Assembly: GCF_032714615.1 (NCBI RefSeq)
Contig: NZ_JAWDKA010000009.1
Coordinates: 23,546 to 87,545 of the forward strand
Length of the DNA: 64,000 nt
Source: Methanorbis furvi
GTDB taxonomy: Archaea; Halobacteriota; Methanomicrobia; Methanomicrobiales; Methanocorpusculaceae
Direction: 5' to 3'
Part shown: one piece after another, positions 33,646 through 41,286 of the stretch
Numbering within the stretch: the stretch's first letter is position 1
How the letters are laid out: each line of letters begins with the position of its first letter
Program-made: the position numbers and the translations under genes
Notes under the pieces: generated by a model
The model's database searches: none
What the model was told of the DNA's origin: nothing
Seen by the model: the letters and a program-made list of their open reading frames with translations, nothing else

Positions 33646-34047
33646 CTATGCGCCGTGAACCCAATCGCCTTTGCGGTCGCCGGTGATCTCCTGCTTCCAG
33701 ATAGGAACTCTCTCCTTCAGCCGCTCGATGATGTAGCGCGAGCCTTCGTATGCCTCAGGACGGTGGCCGGCACCGACAATAATCACCACAATGGTCTCGC
33801 CAAGACTGAGTCTGCCGTAACGGTGGATGATGTCCACCGAGTTCAACTGAAACTTCTCTTTTGCTTCAGCAGCAATCTCTGCAAGATCCTTTTTTGCGAC
33901 CGGAACAAACGCCTCAATCTCGAGAGCATCCATGCCGTCATCACGAACGCAGCCGATAAACACAATCTGTGCACCATCCGCATGCGTCCGCGATGCGGAG
34001 ATCAGTGCACCGATATCAATATCCTCTTGTTGTACTGCAAGTACCAT
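33646..34047 (-). CDS. moaE: Molybdopterin synthase catalytic subunit
   Basis: A 133-residue MoaE, which uses the MoaD thiocarboxylate to put two sulfurs into precursor Z (cPMP), forming molybdopterin. The core motifs GAQIVFIGCVRDDG, HRYGRLSLGETIVVIIVGAGHRPEAYEGSRYIIERLKERVPIWKQE region and the terminal basic loop (WKQEITGDRKGDWVHG) with the catalytic lysine are all visible. The ATG at 34047 is preceded by GAGGATAAAG. It is the last gene of the run ycaO-tfuA-thiF/moeB-moaD-moaE, 7 nt behind moaD. Confidence 0.95.
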   Translation of the reverse strand: MVLAVQQEDIDIGALISASRTHADGAQIVFIGCVRDDGMDALEIEAFVPVAKKDLAEIAAEAKEKFQLNSVDIIHRYGRLSLGETIVVIIVGAGHRPEAYEGSRYIIERLKERVPIWKQEITGDRKGDWVHGA

Positions 34048-34054
34048 TTTTTCT

Positions 34055-34333
34055 TTATCCTCCCGAGACCGGCGGGTAAAGCACGATCTCATCACCGTCA
34101 CGTACGATGATCTCTCCTGCCTCTTCTGCATCGATGCGTTCGCGGTTGTGCATAATAATCACATGACCGCGAAGTCTGTTCTCTTCAAAAAGTTCGCCGC
34201 ATGCTGCGGGAACAGTTTGTGCGAACCTCTCAAGCGCTGCGAGAATTGTTGCGTTGGAATCTGTCGTGACGATATTTTTTTCGCCGAACAGTTCGCGAAA
34301 CTTTGCAAACGCCAGTATTGTTACTTCAGTCAT
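34055..34333 (-). CDS. moaD: MoaD/ThiS-family sulfur carrier
   Basis: A 92-residue ubiquitin-like protein ending in the required Gly-Gly (YPPVSGG), whose C-terminus is adenylated and thiocarboxylated. TEVTILAFAKFRELFGEKN and DGDEIVLYPPVSGG are the two conserved strands. The ATG at 34333 is inside the end of the E1-like gene (8-nt overlap). MoaE follows directly, so molybdopterin synthesis is the safest role, but the cluster also suggests use by the YcaO-TfuA system. Confidence 0.93.
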   Translation of the reverse strand: MTEVTILAFAKFRELFGEKNIVTTDSNATILAALERFAQTVPAACGELFEENRLRGHVIIMHNRERIDAEEAGEIIVRDGDEIVLYPPVSGG

Positions 34334-35060
34334 GGTTTTCCTCAATAGTAATTTTTTCTGAACAGACAGAACATCTCGGACTTTTCTTCACCGAGAAAAC
34401 ATCCATGCGATTCACTGCCCCGTCCCAGAGCAGGAGTTTTCCTGCGAGCGTGTCCTGGGCGCCGGTCAGGTACTTTATGGTCTCCTGCGCTTCAATGGAC
34501 CCGATAACTCCCGCGGTTGATCCAAGAATCGGTGTGCCCTTCGTGGTCTGGGCATTTGGAAATATGCAGGACAAACACGGAGTAATGCCTGGGATTATCA
34601 GTGTTGCCTGACCTGAGAGGCCTGCGACTCCTCCGTGCACAAGAGGGATTTTCGACTTTTGCGAAAACTCATTGAGCACATACCGCGCTGCAAAGTTGTC
34701 CATCGCATCAACGATGATGTCGGCATCGCCGATTAATTGCGGTGCGGTTTTCTCATCGATAAACGAGGAGAACGCGGTCACTTCAATGTCAGGGTTGAAT
34801 GCTTCAAGCGTCAGCTTTGCAGACGCTGCTTTTGGCATGCCGATCCGGTCCTGCCGGTGCAGAATCTGGCGGTTCAGATTGGTGATTTCCACCACATCGC
34901 AGTCAGCAACTCTGATGTGGCCGACGCCTGCTGCTGCAAGATAGAGTGCGACCGGTGAGCCGAGTCCTCCTGCTCCTGCGAGAAACACGGTTGCCTCGTC
35001 AAGTTTTTTCTGGCCGGCCTCACCGATGACCGGAATTTGTCGGATGTATCGCTCGTTCAT
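34326..35060 (-). CDS. ThiF/MoeB/HesA-family E1-like adenylyltransferase
   Basis: A 244-residue E1-like enzyme expected to adenylate the C-terminal glycine of the MoaD protein encoded next to it. Visible: the ATP-binding GAGGLGSPVALYLAAAGVG, VVEITNLNRQILH with the Arg finger, DNFAARYVLNEFS, and two zinc-binding pairs (CLSC near residue 165, CSVC near residue 232). It lacks a rhodanese domain, so the sulfur donor must be separate. The ATG at 35060 overlaps the tfuA stop by 4 nt, and its end overlaps moaD. MoeB and ThiF cannot be told apart by sequence alone. Confidence 0.9.
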   Translation of the reverse strand: MNERYIRQIPVIGEAGQKKLDEATVFLAGAGGLGSPVALYLAAAGVGHIRVADCDVVEITNLNRQILHRQDRIGMPKAASAKLTLEAFNPDIEVTAFSSFIDEKTAPQLIGDADIIVDAMDNFAARYVLNEFSQKSKIPLVHGGVAGLSGQATLIIPGITPCLSCIFPNAQTTKGTPILGSTAGVIGSIEAQETIKYLTGAQDTLAGKLLLWDGAVNRMDVFSVKKSPRCSVCSEKITIEENHD

Positions 35061-35695
35061 AACATATCCCTCACTGTTTTCAGGCATTCGATTGCGTCAT
35101 GGCGCTTCTGATCCACGGCGTTTGTTTTCAGCCACTGGGAAAGTGCGGACTTTGTCTCCTCTGCAACCTCTGCTTCACGGAGAATCCGCCGGTAGGTGCG
35201 GTCAGGATAGTAGAGCGCCTTGCAGGCACGAAGAAGCTCTGTCTCCTCTTCATCAGTGATAATTTTGGCCGCTTTTGCTGCGGCACAACTTGCGCGGATG
35301 TTGACCATCGGTTCAGAAAGGGCGGTCTGGGTCTCTGGGTCATAGACGAGACCAACTTCATCATCGGCATTGATTTTTCCGTCTTTATACCAGCGGTAAA
35401 TCTCGCCGACCCCGATCATTCCAAGCGTGTCCATCTCCGACGCCCGCAGTGCTCCCATCGATGACGAGCCGACCACTTTGATGCCGGACCGAAGCGCTGC
35501 AAGAATTTCGCGGTGACCTACTGCGCGATCCTGAAAGAACACGCCGTCGATTAAGACGATTGTCTTCGCCCCTGCGGCTGCCGCTGCGGTCAGGTCTCCG
35601 CGCTTTGCCGGAGGCAGATACTCTGCGTCCGGCAGAATTTTCTTCGCCTCTTCAGGCGGCAGACTTGGGCCGATGAATATGACGGCGCTCGGCAT
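35057..35695 (-). CDS. tfuA: TfuA-like protein, thioamidation partner of YcaO
   Basis: A 212-residue TfuA-like protein: AVIFIGPSLPPEEAKKILP at the start, KTIVLIDGVFF, GSSSMGALRASEMDTLGMIGVGEIYRWYKDG and DDEVGLVYD are the family blocks. In methanogens TfuA works with YcaO to convert the McrA active-site glycine amide to thioglycine, probably delivering sulfur. The start is taken as the ATG at 35695, 8 nt after AGAGGTG; an ATG at 35722 would also be in frame. The gene begins 44 nt inside the end of ycaO, so expression is tightly coupled. Confidence 0.92.
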   Translation of the reverse strand: MPSAVIFIGPSLPPEEAKKILPDAEYLPPAKRGDLTAAAAAGAKTIVLIDGVFFQDRAVGHREILAALRSGIKVVGSSSMGALRASEMDTLGMIGVGEIYRWYKDGKINADDEVGLVYDPETQTALSEPMVNIRASCAAAKAAKIITDEEETELLRACKALYYPDRTYRRILREAEVAEETKSALSQWLKTNAVDQKRHDAIECLKTVRDML

Positions 35696-36878
35696 CAGTG
35701 CACCTCTTACCTCTGCGTTCATTGTCAATCGTAAAGCACTCAAGCCCCGGCACAATCACGCGGACCACCGGAACTCCAAGGTCAGGATCGGTGAGATCAT
35801 ACACAATCACTCTCGCAAGGCCTGCGGCCTTCAGCCGTTCGATGATCGCGAGAATGTCGGTCGTAAAGTCCGGTGTTGCGCAGCCCGCAATCTCAGAGAA
35901 TTGTTTTGTAGACTCGGTCTTGAACCAGTAGGCATTCATCCGCTTCACGCGATCATAGCCCATCATTTCGCGGAACGATGCGATGGTTGCATCCTCGCGT
36001 GCTCCGTGAATCTGCGTTGCCCGGCTCTGTGCAACCTCGGAGAGTGCACGAATCACGGCAATCTCAGGATTTGTGTGGGTCCCCATTCCAATCGTCAGAA
36101 GCCGCGGATCTTTGAGGGTGACATCGTCGGAGACCGCTGCGATCGTCGGGATGCCGAGGTCTGAAGTGATGTCCTTCAGTGTGACTTCAACTCCTGCCGC
36201 CGTAAACTTTGCCAGCATCTCGGATGCATGACCGGTGAGTCCGGTTATGGCAGGTCCCGTGTCCCGCGTTGTTTCGACAAGCGACCATGAGTCGCGTTCA
36301 ATCACCTCAGTCAGGGCGTAAAAGATCGCCTCCTCGATCGTGTTGCCGGATGCAATCCCATTGGAGCTGGACCGGAAGAGTCCCGGAAGGTAGTGGGGGT
36401 TTGGATGAATCACTGCGCAGAGCGGAACTTTTACGGAACAGTTGTTTGCAATGTCCCATGCGTCCACCCAGGGCAGCTCCATGTCGGCGTCGTTCGTCCG
36501 CGGAAGAATGAGGTCTCTTGGATTGATGCAGTCCTCGGTGAGCGAGAGCATCTTGTACGAAGTTGCAGCAAGGTCGCGCGGCATGGCTTCTGCTGAGTAG
36601 CGTTCTATTCCTTCCATGATTCCTGCAACGCGTGCTTCTGCTTCGGTTCCTCCTTTTCCGTTATACACGGAGATTGCACCGTCAGCTGCCGTTGGCCGGA
36701 TACAGGAGTAGACCGGAACTCCGATCCGGTCAAGGTCGGTAATGTCTGCAACCCGCGTGATACCCGCAATCTGTACCAGCGGTTCGATGGATGCAAGCGT
36801 CTCTTCAGGAGTTTTGCTGCGTTCGGTCTGGCCGCAGTAGACTTTTGGAGACGGCTGGAGCTCTATCATTGTATTCAT
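35652..36878 (-). CDS. ycaO: YcaO-family ATP-dependent cyclodehydratase/thioamidase
   Basis: A 408-residue YcaO that activates a backbone amide with ATP, in methanogens to form the McrA thioglycine. The ATP/Mg motifs are present: ARVAGIMEGIERYSAE (about residues 80-95), EAIFYALTEVIERDSW, and ALSEVAQSRATQIHGARED (about 285-303). The substrate-specificity region IRPTAADGAISVYNGKG also fits. It starts at 36878 (or at 36869). The C-terminal tail after VRVIVPGLE is basic and overlaps tfuA by 44 nt. It is the first gene of the sulfur-transfer operon and is divergent from fdhD. Confidence 0.92.
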   Translation of the reverse strand: MNTMIELQPSPKVYCGQTERSKTPEETLASIEPLVQIAGITRVADITDLDRIGVPVYSCIRPTAADGAISVYNGKGGTEAEARVAGIMEGIERYSAEAMPRDLAATSYKMLSLTEDCINPRDLILPRTNDADMELPWVDAWDIANNCSVKVPLCAVIHPNPHYLPGLFRSSSNGIASGNTIEEAIFYALTEVIERDSWSLVETTRDTGPAITGLTGHASEMLAKFTAAGVEVTLKDITSDLGIPTIAAVSDDVTLKDPRLLTIGMGTHTNPEIAVIRALSEVAQSRATQIHGAREDATIASFREMMGYDRVKRMNAYWFKTESTKQFSEIAGCATPDFTTDILAIIERLKAAGLARVIVYDLTDPDLGVPVVRVIVPGLECFTIDNERRGKRCTDAERRHIHRPKSAA

Positions 36879-36990
36879 AATCGTTCGGGAACGCTATTGA
36901 GGATTTCGTTCAGAGCGTTCGCATGATTTTATATGTTGGCCCCGCAAACATATGAACATTCACACTGTGAAATATAATCGGGGATACTAT

Positions 36991-38493
36991 ATGCATACAA
37001 ACCTCCTTACGTCCTGCAAAGGTTACCGGTATGAGAACGGGGATGTTGCTGAGATCGATGATGCTGTGGTCAGTGAAGAGGTTATCACACTTTATCTCAA
37101 CGGGGCAGAGCATCTGAAAATTGTTGCAAGCAATGAACATCTCACCGAGTTTGGTGCAGGTTTTTTCATCGCATCAGGAGTTGCAGAAAAAATTCTCTCG
37201 GTCAGCGTCCAAGGGACGAACATTTTCGTGGACGCGGTAGTTTTGGATGCGTCTGCCGAAAAAACTGAGAGATGTGTCAGTAATGGCGGAACAATTACTC
37301 CTGATGAGATCTTTTCTCTCCGTGAAGCTTTGAATGCTGAAGCATGGCGCAAGACCGGTGGTCTGCACTGCGCGGCGTTGTGGTACAATCACTCCTGTGC
37401 GTTTGTGGCGTCCGACATCGGCAGACACAATGCGGTCGACAAGGTGATCGGATGGATGGTGCTTCAGGGGCTGTCCTCTACTCACTGTGCGATCGGCTGC
37501 ACCGGCAGACAGCCGGCAGGAATGGTTGCAAAAGCGGTGAATGCAAACATTCCAACAATCGTATCCCGTGCTGCGGTAACACTGAAAGGAGCAGAGCTCG
37601 CAAAGTCGTCAGGTGTTACGCTGATCGGTTTTGTGCGTGAAGGCAGGTTCACCGTCTACTCGCATCCCGAACGAGTTGCCGGTCTGAATCCAAAAGATGG
37701 TGAACCAAAACCTGCCAAAAGCTGTGGTACTCTTGCCTCCCCGCTTCGCGGTCTCCGCTACCGCGACGATGCGGCAGTGCCGGTTGAGGATGCAGCAGTT
37801 GCCGAGGATATCGTGACGCTGTATCTGAACGGCAGTGAGTTTATCAAAACCGTTGCAAGTCTTGAGCACCTCCCTGAGTTTGCAGTAGGATTTTTTGTGG
37901 ACGCAGGCCTTGTCTGTTCTGCTTCAGATATCAGATCAGTGATAGTAAAAGGATCATCTGTGTATGTGGACGCGGTCTGCACTGTTTGTGTTGCAGGAGA
38001 GATGGAGTCTTCTGGAGGATTTGCCCCGCACAAACCCCGCGGTCATGCCGAGGCCGGCGGCAGCATCACGGATGAAGAGATCTTCATTATTCGCGAAGCC
38101 ATCAATGCTGAGGTGTGGGATGCGACCGGCGGTCTGCACTGTGCGGTGCTGTTCCATGATCACCGCGTGGTGTTTCTTGCGTCAGATATCGGCAGACACA
38201 ACGCGGTTGACAAGGTTATCGGGTATATGATTCTGCATAACATTCCCCCAACCGAGTGTGCGATCGGCAGCACCGGCAGACAACCGGCAGGAATGGTAAC
38301 AAAAGCTGCGAACGCCGGCGTTCCGATCATTGTGTCCCGTGCCGCTGCAACGGAGAAGGGGATTAGGACCGCGCAAACCTTTGGCGTGACACTCATCTGT
38401 TTTGTCCGCCCGCCGCGGTTTACGATCTATACGCATCCGGAACGTGTTGTAGTGAAATCGGCTTTACCCATAAATTCGTTTACTGGCAACTAA
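36991..38493 (+). CDS. fdhD: Tandem-fused FdhD sulfurtransferase (two FdhD domains in one chain)
   Basis: A 500-residue protein made of two complete FdhD-like domains (about residues 1-245 and 250-490). FdhD, normally 230-280 residues, hands sulfur from a cysteine desulfurase to the Mo/W cofactor of formate dehydrogenase. Paired blocks are GLHCAALWYNH / GLHCAVLFHDH, ASDIGRHNAVDKVIG in both, GCTGRQPAGMV / GSTGRQPAGMV and FTVYSHPERV / FTIYTHPERV. The cysteine loops differ: RCVSNGG in the first domain, VCTVC then AEAGG in the second, so the two halves may have different roles. The ATG at 36991 is favoured over 36952 because a TATA box near 36929-36936 would place transcription start after the first. 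The last ten residues and stop are encoded by repeat R1-D. Confidence 0.85.
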   Translation: MHTNLLTSCKGYRYENGDVAEIDDAVVSEEVITLYLNGAEHLKIVASNEHLTEFGAGFFIASGVAEKILSVSVQGTNIFVDAVVLDASAEKTERCVSNGGTITPDEIFSLREALNAEAWRKTGGLHCAALWYNHSCAFVASDIGRHNAVDKVIGWMVLQGLSSTHCAIGCTGRQPAGMVAKAVNANIPTIVSRAAVTLKGAELAKSSGVTLIGFVREGRFTVYSHPERVAGLNPKDGEPKPAKSCGTLASPLRGLRYRDDAAVPVEDAAVAEDIVTLYLNGSEFIKTVASLEHLPEFAVGFFVDAGLVCSASDIRSVIVKGSSVYVDAVCTVCVAGEMESSGGFAPHKPRGHAEAGGSITDEEIFIIREAINAEVWDATGGLHCAVLFHDHRVVFLASDIGRHNAVDKVIGYMILHNIPPTECAIGSTGRQPAGMVTKAANAGVPIIVSRAAATEKGIRTAQTFGVTLICFVRPPRFTIYTHPERVVVKSALPINSFTGN

Positions 38494-38641
38494 TGTTCGC
38501 CGTAGCTCCGCCCACGGAAATTTCACAGAAAAACATCACGGAGCAGACGTGAACAGCACGGAATTCTAAAATTCTATTTCTGTGATGTTCACGTCTGCTC
38601 CGTGATATTTTTCCGTGTGCTCCGCTTTTCCGTGGGTGGCA
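38460..38641. repeat. Long inverted repeat, family R1, copy D, entering fdhD
   Basis: R1 element: GCTTTACCCATAAATTCGTT at the left end, then CTCCGCCCACGG, inner arms ATCACGGAGCAGACGTGAAC and its complement, and CCGTGGGTGG at right. It begins inside fdhD, supplies its stop codon at 38491-38493, and fills the gap to the convergent gene at 38685. Confidence 0.85.
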
Positions 38642-38684
38642 GGACTTAATAGGCAACACCAGTGAAATGAATAAAAAAAGATAT

Positions 38685-39029
38685 TTAGTCTTCAGCGTCA
38701 GCGGCCTTCTTCGCCCGCTTTACCCTCTCTTTTGTGGTAAAGCCGGTGATGAGGTCAAGATACTGACGGAATCTTTTGTTGGTGTCGAGAATTATTTTGT
38801 CTGCCTCTGCGTCCGGCATTGCGAGAACTTCTTTGTTGGTCTCGGTGTCAACGATGACAGTTTTGTTTTTCTCTCCGGCCCAGACCTCAAGACGCGACAT
38901 GCTCCCGTACGAGACCATGTAGTGCCCGTCCTTTTCTGTTGGTTTTACTTCAAAGATGTCGGAAAATCCTGCGGCAATGCGGTCAGGCAGATCCTTGGTC
39001 ATTCCACGCTTAACTTCATATTCCTGCAT
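38685..39029 (-). CDS. Small methanogen protein (DUF5611-like)
   Basis: A 114-residue soluble protein: MQEYEVKRGMTKDLPDRIAA, then a beta-rich centre (YMVSYGSMSRLEVWAGEKNKTVIVDTETN region) and a C-terminal helix ending KRAKKAADAED. I believe it fits family DUF5611, seen in methanogens and without known function; this is tentative. A TATA-like element (39056-39067) lies about 27-38 nt upstream of the ATG. It is convergent with fdhD across repeat R1-D, and element R2-1 lies upstream. Confidence 0.72.
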   Translation of the reverse strand: MQEYEVKRGMTKDLPDRIAAGFSDIFEVKPTEKDGHYMVSYGSMSRLEVWAGEKNKTVIVDTETNKEVLAMPDAEADKIILDTNKRFRQYLDLITGFTTKERVKRAKKAADAED

Positions 39030-39201
39030 TGTACTGTAACTCTATTTGACGCGGGAATTTAAGTATTTGTCAATTGGGGCTTTGTAATTTTATTGATTGG
39101 GCACCTGTGAAACGCATCCTTGCGGCCTTGGGTTTTCCGGGTGGCTTAGAATAGGAGTTACGCGGTGTGATATTATGAGGTGGTAAGACTGCTGTGTTGT
39201 A

Positions 39202-39653
39202 TTATGAAAAATGTTGATCGGGAAAGTGGCAAGCGTGGCCTCGTGGAAAAAAGAACCGCAAATCCACGCAAATCTCGCTCGCTTCGCTCGCTCCGCAAAT
39301 CGCGTTTGCGAACCGCTGCTCTCCGTCTGCCGGAGCCGGCAGTAACGGAGTCGCTATCGCGACCGCAGCTGCAAACACTGGACGGCGCCAGTCGGGCGCC
39401 GTCTGAGGTAACTGGATAATCTCAATGCATTTTGGATCAACATCTTCAACAATGGCGGCGCCCGAATGGCGCCGTCCAGCGTTTGCCGGAGCGGTTGCGA
39501 TAGCAACGAGCCCGCCGGAATCCGGCGGGATGAGAGCGACGATAAGCAAACGCGATTTGCGGAGCGAGCGAAGCGAGCGAGATTTGCGTGGATTTGCGGT
39601 TTCTTTTCCCCATAATTCCCAATTGCCACTTTCCCGATCAACATTTTTCATAA
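39202..39653. repeat. Long palindromic element, family R2, copy 1
   Basis: About 450 bp with perfect 31-nt terminal inverted repeats (39202-39232 and 39623-39653, TTATGAAAAATGTTGATCGG and onward). Inside lie further pairs: CCGCAAATCCACGCAAAT, GCTCGCTTCGCTCGCT, and GGACGGCGCC with GGCGCCGTCC around a unique centre at about 39407-39450. Short frames within it are mirror products of the palindrome and are not called. It occupies most of the gene-free stretch 39030-39768 between divergent genes. Confidence 0.88.
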
Positions 39654-39768
39654 ATACAAAATATTCACCACCGCATAACTTCCATTAGAAATAAAAAAAC
39701 ACGGTGTTGTTCATCGAAATAATTTGCACGATGAGAACCTTTATTCAAATTCAGGAGTATGTATCCTT

Positions 39769-40506
39769 ATGGATGTAACCGAAGCCGTCCGCGTGGAGTC
39801 TCCTGCGCCGACAGCAAAAGAGATTGTGCTTCTAACCGGTTTTCCCGGCTCCGGTCTTGTAGGGAGTATTGCCTTACAGTACCTTGTGGAAACCGCAGGT
39901 TTTACTCATTTCGGCAATGTCACAAGCAGATTTCTGCCGCAGATATCTCTTGCCACCAACGGCATCGCCCAGGCACCGGTCCGGCTGTATGAAAAGGACA
40001 ACTTTGTTGCAGTCCTTGCCGACGTGCCGGTTCCCCCGCAGATATCCTATGAGTTCGCCGCAGCTCTGATTGCATGGTTTTCGAAAAAAACCACCATAAC
40101 TGATCTCGTGGTTGTCGGCGGGGTCGTCTCCGGCGGTGAAGGCGAGCGGGTGTTTGGCGTTGCAACAACCCCTGACGCGCTGGAAAAGATCAAGGATACA
40201 GCGATCGTTCTCCCCGCACTCAGCATCACCGGCGTGTCCGGCAGTCTCATCATCGAAGCCCAGCTCCGCGGAATTCCCGCGACCGGATTTTTAGTGGAGA
40301 CGAACTTCAATGTTGATCCGCGTGCGGCAATTGAAGCGCTGAAAGCTCTCAACAGCAGGTACGGATTTGATGTCGATACTGCTCCGTTAATGGAGCAGGC
40401 CGATCAGGTGGAAGCCATGATGCACCAATTGGCAAATGATGTACAGGAGCAGGAACAGAGCGAAGAAAAACCGATTTCTGCCGGTGAGCAGATGATGTAC
40501 GGGTGA
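39769..40506 (+). CDS. Proteasome assembly chaperone (PAC2) family protein
   Basis: A 245-residue PAC2-type protein. The conserved N-terminal block EIVLLTGFPGSGLVGSIALQYLVE, TDLVVVGGVVSG, and SGSLIIEAQLRGIPATGFLVET with the acidic C-terminus are typical of archaeal PbaA/PbaB-like proteins, which act on 20S proteasome assembly or bind related subunits. The ATG at 39769 begins the conserved region; GGAG lies 13 nt upstream. The next gene (DUF473-like) starts 2 nt after its stop and is probably co-transcribed. The R2-1 element lies upstream. Confidence 0.85.
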   Translation: MDVTEAVRVESPAPTAKEIVLLTGFPGSGLVGSIALQYLVETAGFTHFGNVTSRFLPQISLATNGIAQAPVRLYEKDNFVAVLADVPVPPQISYEFAAALIAWFSKKTTITDLVVVGGVVSGGEGERVFGVATTPDALEKIKDTAIVLPALSITGVSGSLIIEAQLRGIPATGFLVETNFNVDPRAAIEALKALNSRYGFDVDTAPLMEQADQVEAMMHQLANDVQEQEQSEEKPISAGEQMMYG

Positions 40507-40508
40507 GT

Positions 40509-40904
40509 ATGATGCAGCTGATAGGTCTTGCCGGAATCTCTCCCGAAGTTATTGCTGAACTGAAGAAGGGCCGCCCGAGAACGGTGGAGTTTGTCAGTGC
40601 CCAGAATGTGGTGTCTGCCTCTGCGGTAAAAGTTGGCGATCCGGTGTTTCTCTCTTCTGTTCCGCAGGATGACCTGACCGCAGGAGATCCTGGAATCATC
40701 GCAACGGTTACCGCTTCTGCAACCACGATGCAGCGGATCTCCAGTACTGTTCCCGGTGTTTACTATGAGGAGCGGGAGCGTCTGTCTGTTCGTCTGCAGC
40801 TGAAGATCGCCTGCACATCCCATGTCAAACGGGTTTTGGATCGCGGATGCTGCAAAATCCTTCTTGTGGATGTGGTGGAGTGCAGCTGTCCGCGGGCAAA
40901 ATAA
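40509..40904 (+). CDS. DUF473-like methanogen protein
   Basis: A 131-residue protein: MQLIGLAGISPEVIAELKKG, RTVEFVSAQNVVSAS, GDPVFLSSVPQDDLTAGDPGIIA, with a cysteine-containing C-terminus (KIACTSHVKRVLDRGCCKILLVDVVECSCPR). It resembles family DUF473 of methanogens as I remember it; function unknown. The ATG at 40509 is 2 nt past the PAC2 stop; GTG at 40503 is an alternative. tRNA-Arg follows 80 nt after the stop. Confidence 0.75.
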   Translation: MMQLIGLAGISPEVIAELKKGRPRTVEFVSAQNVVSASAVKVGDPVFLSSVPQDDLTAGDPGIIATVTASATTMQRISSTVPGVYYEERERLSVRLQLKIACTSHVKRVLDRGCCKILLVDVVECSCPRAK

Positions 40905-40984
40905 CTCTCATATCCTATTTTTACGATTTTATTTGAGGAGAATTTATTATCTGGAACCTCCTATAGAATAGAGCATTAATCCTT

Positions 40985-41059
40985 GGGCTTGTGGCTTAGC
41001 CAGGATATAGCGTCGGGCTTCTAACCCGAATGTCGGGGGTTCGAATCCCTCCAGGCCCG
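40985..41059 (+). tRNA. tRNA-Arg(UCU)
   Basis: 75 nt. The acceptor stem GGGCTTG pairs with CAGGCCC (one G-U), with G as discriminator. The anticodon stem TCGGG/CCCGA holds loop CTTCTAA, giving anticodon UCU. The T arm contains GGGGGTTCGAATCCCTC. CCA is not encoded. T-rich sequence follows directly. Confidence 0.95.
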
Positions 41060-41096
41060 TTTTTTCGTAATTTTTCGCATAGAATCATCGACACAC

Positions 41097-41105
41097 TTAT
41101 ATACT
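41097..41105 (+). promoter_or_regulatory. TATA box ahead of a gene-free leader or ncRNA
   Basis: CTTATATAC, a strong archaeal box A about 180 nt before the next coding start (41287). A transcript would begin near 41125, implying either a small RNA or a long leader. Confidence 0.55.
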
Positions 41106-41124
41106 CTCGAGTAGATTTATGTTT

Positions 41125-41245
41125 GTAAGCAGTTTACGGAGGTGAACTGCGAAAATATGTGATTAAGCTGCAAGGGTTGTACAGAGTTCGTCACTTGGAT
41201 GATGAAGTCGGAAATGTCTGCTGAATAAAATGTGTTTTCTTGTGT
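41125..41245 (+). ncRNA. Putative small RNA or long structured leader
   Basis: Starts about 25 nt after a TATA box and ends near T-rich sequence (41233-41252). GCAGTT (41129-41134) pairs with AACTGC (41145-41150), and the loop shows a Shine-Dalgarno-like GGAGGTG (41138-41144). An ATG immediately followed by TGA sits at 41157-41162. Further on, ATGATGA (41199-41205) and CTGA (41221-41224) resemble C and D boxes. No protein frame is supported. Identity is open: stand-alone RNA, C/D-box RNA, or leader of the 41287 gene. Confidence 0.35.
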
Positions 41246-41286
41246 CTCTTTTATCTGATTGCCAAATCAATACTGTATAGTATCCA

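Noticed and set aside
36991..38493. Tandem FdhD as an assembly duplication
   Set aside because: The two halves differ at many residues and in their cysteine loops, so this is an old duplication, not a copied read.
39202..39651. 149-residue and shorter frames in R2 copy 1, with similar ones in copies 2 and 3 (NPRKSRSLRSL, SSRRIPAGSLLSQ)
   Set aside because: The same peptides appear on both strands because the DNA is palindromic. There is no start signal and frames break between copies, so they are not genes.
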